Assembly: GCF_018278905.1 (NCBI RefSeq)
Contig: NZ_CP046600.1
Span: 3,968,001 to 4,032,000 of the forward strand
Length of the DNA: 64,000 bases
Direction of reading: 5' to 3'
Source: Mycobacterium spongiae
GTDB lineage: Bacteria > Actinomycetota > Actinomycetes > Mycobacteriales > Mycobacteriaceae
Every line of letters starts with the position of its first letter. The first letter of the stretch is position 1. The position numbers and the translations under genes are program-made. Under the pieces are notes generated by a model. It was not told the DNA's origin, ran no database searches, and saw only the letters and a list, made by a program, of their open reading frames with translations. Positions 62,722-64,000 of this stretch are shown in pieces.

Positions 62722-63912
62722 CTAGGCCCGCAGGATCAGCGCGTCACCCTGACCGCCCGCGCCACACAGTGCGGCTACCCCATAGCCGGATCCCCGACGC
62801 CCCAGTTCGAGCGCCACGTGCAGCGTGATTCGCGCGCCGGACATTCCGATCGGGTGTCCGACGGCGATGGCACCTCCGTTGCGGTTGACGATCTCGGGAT
62901 TCACGCCGAGTTCGCTCGTCGAGGCCAACGCCACCGCGGCGAACGCTTCGTTGATCTCCACCACGTCGAGCTGGTCCACCGAGATTCCCTCGCGGTCTAG
63001 CGCTTTCTTGGTCGCGTTAGCGGGCTGCGATTGCAGCGTCGAGTCCGGCCCGGCCACCACGCCGTGCGCACCGATCTCGGCCAGCCACGTCAGACCCAGG
63101 TCCTCGGCTTTTTCCCGGTTCATGACAACTACCGCGGCCGCGCCGTCGGAGATTTGTGACGCCGACCCAGCGGTGATGGTGCCATCTTTGCGAAACGCCG
63201 GCTTGAGCCCAGCCAGTGAGTCGGCGGTCGTGTTGGCTCGAATCCCCTCGTCCTCACTGAACTGCAGCGGATCACCTTTGCGCTGCGGAATCTGCACCGG
63301 CACCACCTCATCGGCGAAAACACCGTCTTTCCAGGCCGCGGCCGCCTTTTGATGCGACGAAGCCGCGTACTCGTCCTGTTGGCGACGCGTGAACCTGTCG
63401 ACGTCGTTGCGCTGCTCGGTAAGGGCTCCCATCGGCTGATCTGTGAACACATCGTGCAGGCCGTCGTAGGCCATATGGTCCAGAACCGTCACGTCGCCGT
63501 ACTTGTAGCCCGACCGGCTATCCATCAACAGGTGTGGCGCCCTCGTCATGGATTCCTGGCCTCCGGCAACCACCACATCAAACTCGCCAGCCCGAATCAG
63601 CTGGTCAGCGAGCGCGATGGCGTCGATCCCGGACAGGCACATCTTGTTGATGGTCAGCGCGGGCACATCCCAGCCGATGCCGGCGGCGACAGCGGCCTGT
63701 CGCGCGGGCATCTGACCGGCCCCCGCCGTGAGCACCTGACCCATGATCACGTACTCGACCATCGAAGCCGGCGCATCAACGTTCGGGAAGGCCTTCTCCA
63801 GTGCACCGGCGATCGCGATGGCACCGAGATCGCTGGCGCTGAAGCCCTGCAGTGAGCCCATCAACTTGCCGATGGGCGTCCGCGCTCCAGCAACGATCAC
63901 CGACGTCGTCAT
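62722..63912 (-). CDS. fadA4: Acetyl-CoA acetyltransferase FadA4
   Basis: This 396-residue thiolase has its nucleophilic cysteine in [11 protein letters not shown] (residue 92), the GHP motif in [11 protein letters not shown] and the second cysteine in [11 protein letters not shown]. It condenses or cleaves acetoacetyl-CoA-type substrates and is the counterpart of Rv1323. ATG 63912 has GGAGG about 8 bp upstream. The last 88 bp of the window are upstream sequence with nothing recognisable. Confidence 0.95.
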   Translation of the reverse strand: MTTSVIVAGARTPIGKLMGSLQGFSASDLGAIAIAGALEKAFPNVDAPASMVEYVIMGQVLTAGAGQMPARQAAVAAGIGWDVPALTINKMCLSGIDAIALADQLIRAGEFDVVVAGGQESMTRAPHLLMDSRSGYKYGDVTVLDHMAYDGLHDVFTDQPMGALTEQRNDVDRFTRRQQDEYAASSHQKAAAAWKDGVFADEVVPVQIPQRKGDPLQFSEDEGIRANTTADSLAGLKPAFRKDGTITAGSASQISDGAAAVVVMNREKAEDLGLTWLAEIGAHGVVAGPDSTLQSQPANATKKALDREGISVDQLDVVEINEAFAAVALASTSELGVNPEIVNRNGGAIAVGHPIGMSGARITLHVALELGRRGSGYGVAALCGAGGQGDALILRA

Positions 63913-64000
63913 GCCTACCTCCTAAGACCGCAGAAACGGTCGATCCGTCAACCTGGAGAAGCAGATTCTTTCCCGTCAGGTTACCGTTGTGTTATGACGA

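Overview
The window is high-GC actinobacterial DNA from a slow-growing Mycobacterium. The signs are PE_PGRS and PPE-type proteins, orphan Mce-associated proteins, an F420-type oxidoreductase, many FadE-like enzymes, and a long block matching the M. tuberculosis H37Rv order Rv1343c-Rv1323, read here in reverse. Proteins in that block closely resemble, but are not identical to, their M. tuberculosis counterparts as I remember them. The gene content outside it also differs, so this looks like a non-tuberculous species near the tuberculosis complex (kansasii/marinum/szulgai-like). I cannot name the species from sequence alone.

Layout. (1) About 1-19.7 kb is a lipid or alicyclic-acid catabolic island: two cytochrome P450s, four acyl-CoA dehydrogenases, two SDRs, an F420-type (LLM) oxidoreductase, an orphan acyl-CoA carboxylase beta subunit, a CoA transferase, a thiolase, an SRPBCC protein and three or four regulators (IclR, TetR, GntR families), plus a pair of orphan Mce-associated membrane proteins. 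Several promoters carry clear palindromes. (2) About 19.7-21.4 kb is sparse and partly AT-richer, with a small HTH/coiled-coil gene and a 1.1 kb gene-poor stretch. (3) About 21.4-36.4 kb holds a truncated PPE-like gene followed by one giant PE_PGRS locus (14.4 kb, nominally about 4,800 residues). It is built from at least three nested repeat families and is broken by clustered frameshifts at 29.5-31.7 kb. (4) tRNA-Leu(UAG) at 36.6 kb marks the junction to the conserved block. (5) 37-47 kb: lprD and a DUF3817 gene face rdgB, and a long leftward operon runs clpS, DUF2017, S58 peptidase, mec, cysO, cysM, rhomboid, murI, cAMP phosphodiesterase-like Rv1339, rphA, an extra FAD monooxygenase, rdgB. 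A 57-bp tandem repeat with a nested double-stem symmetry sits just upstream of rphA. (6) 47-57.6 kb: pncB1 and dinG, then the alpha-glucan genes glgP (leftward) and glgE-glgB (rightward, overlapping). (7) 57.7-64 kb: two tandem PE_PGRS genes, a thioredoxin-fold protein without a CXXC motif, and the thiolase fadA4.

How the genes work together. The cysO-cysM-mec trio is the sulfur-carrier route to cysteine. glgE, glgB and glgP make and break alpha-1,4/1,6-glucan. The left island looks like a regulated pathway that oxidises (P450, LLM), activates or transfers CoA (CaiB), beta-oxidises (FadE, SDR, thiolase) and perhaps carboxylates an unknown acid. The most unusual items are the giant PE_PGRS locus and the structured 57-bp repeat. 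Assembly error is a live explanation for the PE_PGRS frameshifts.
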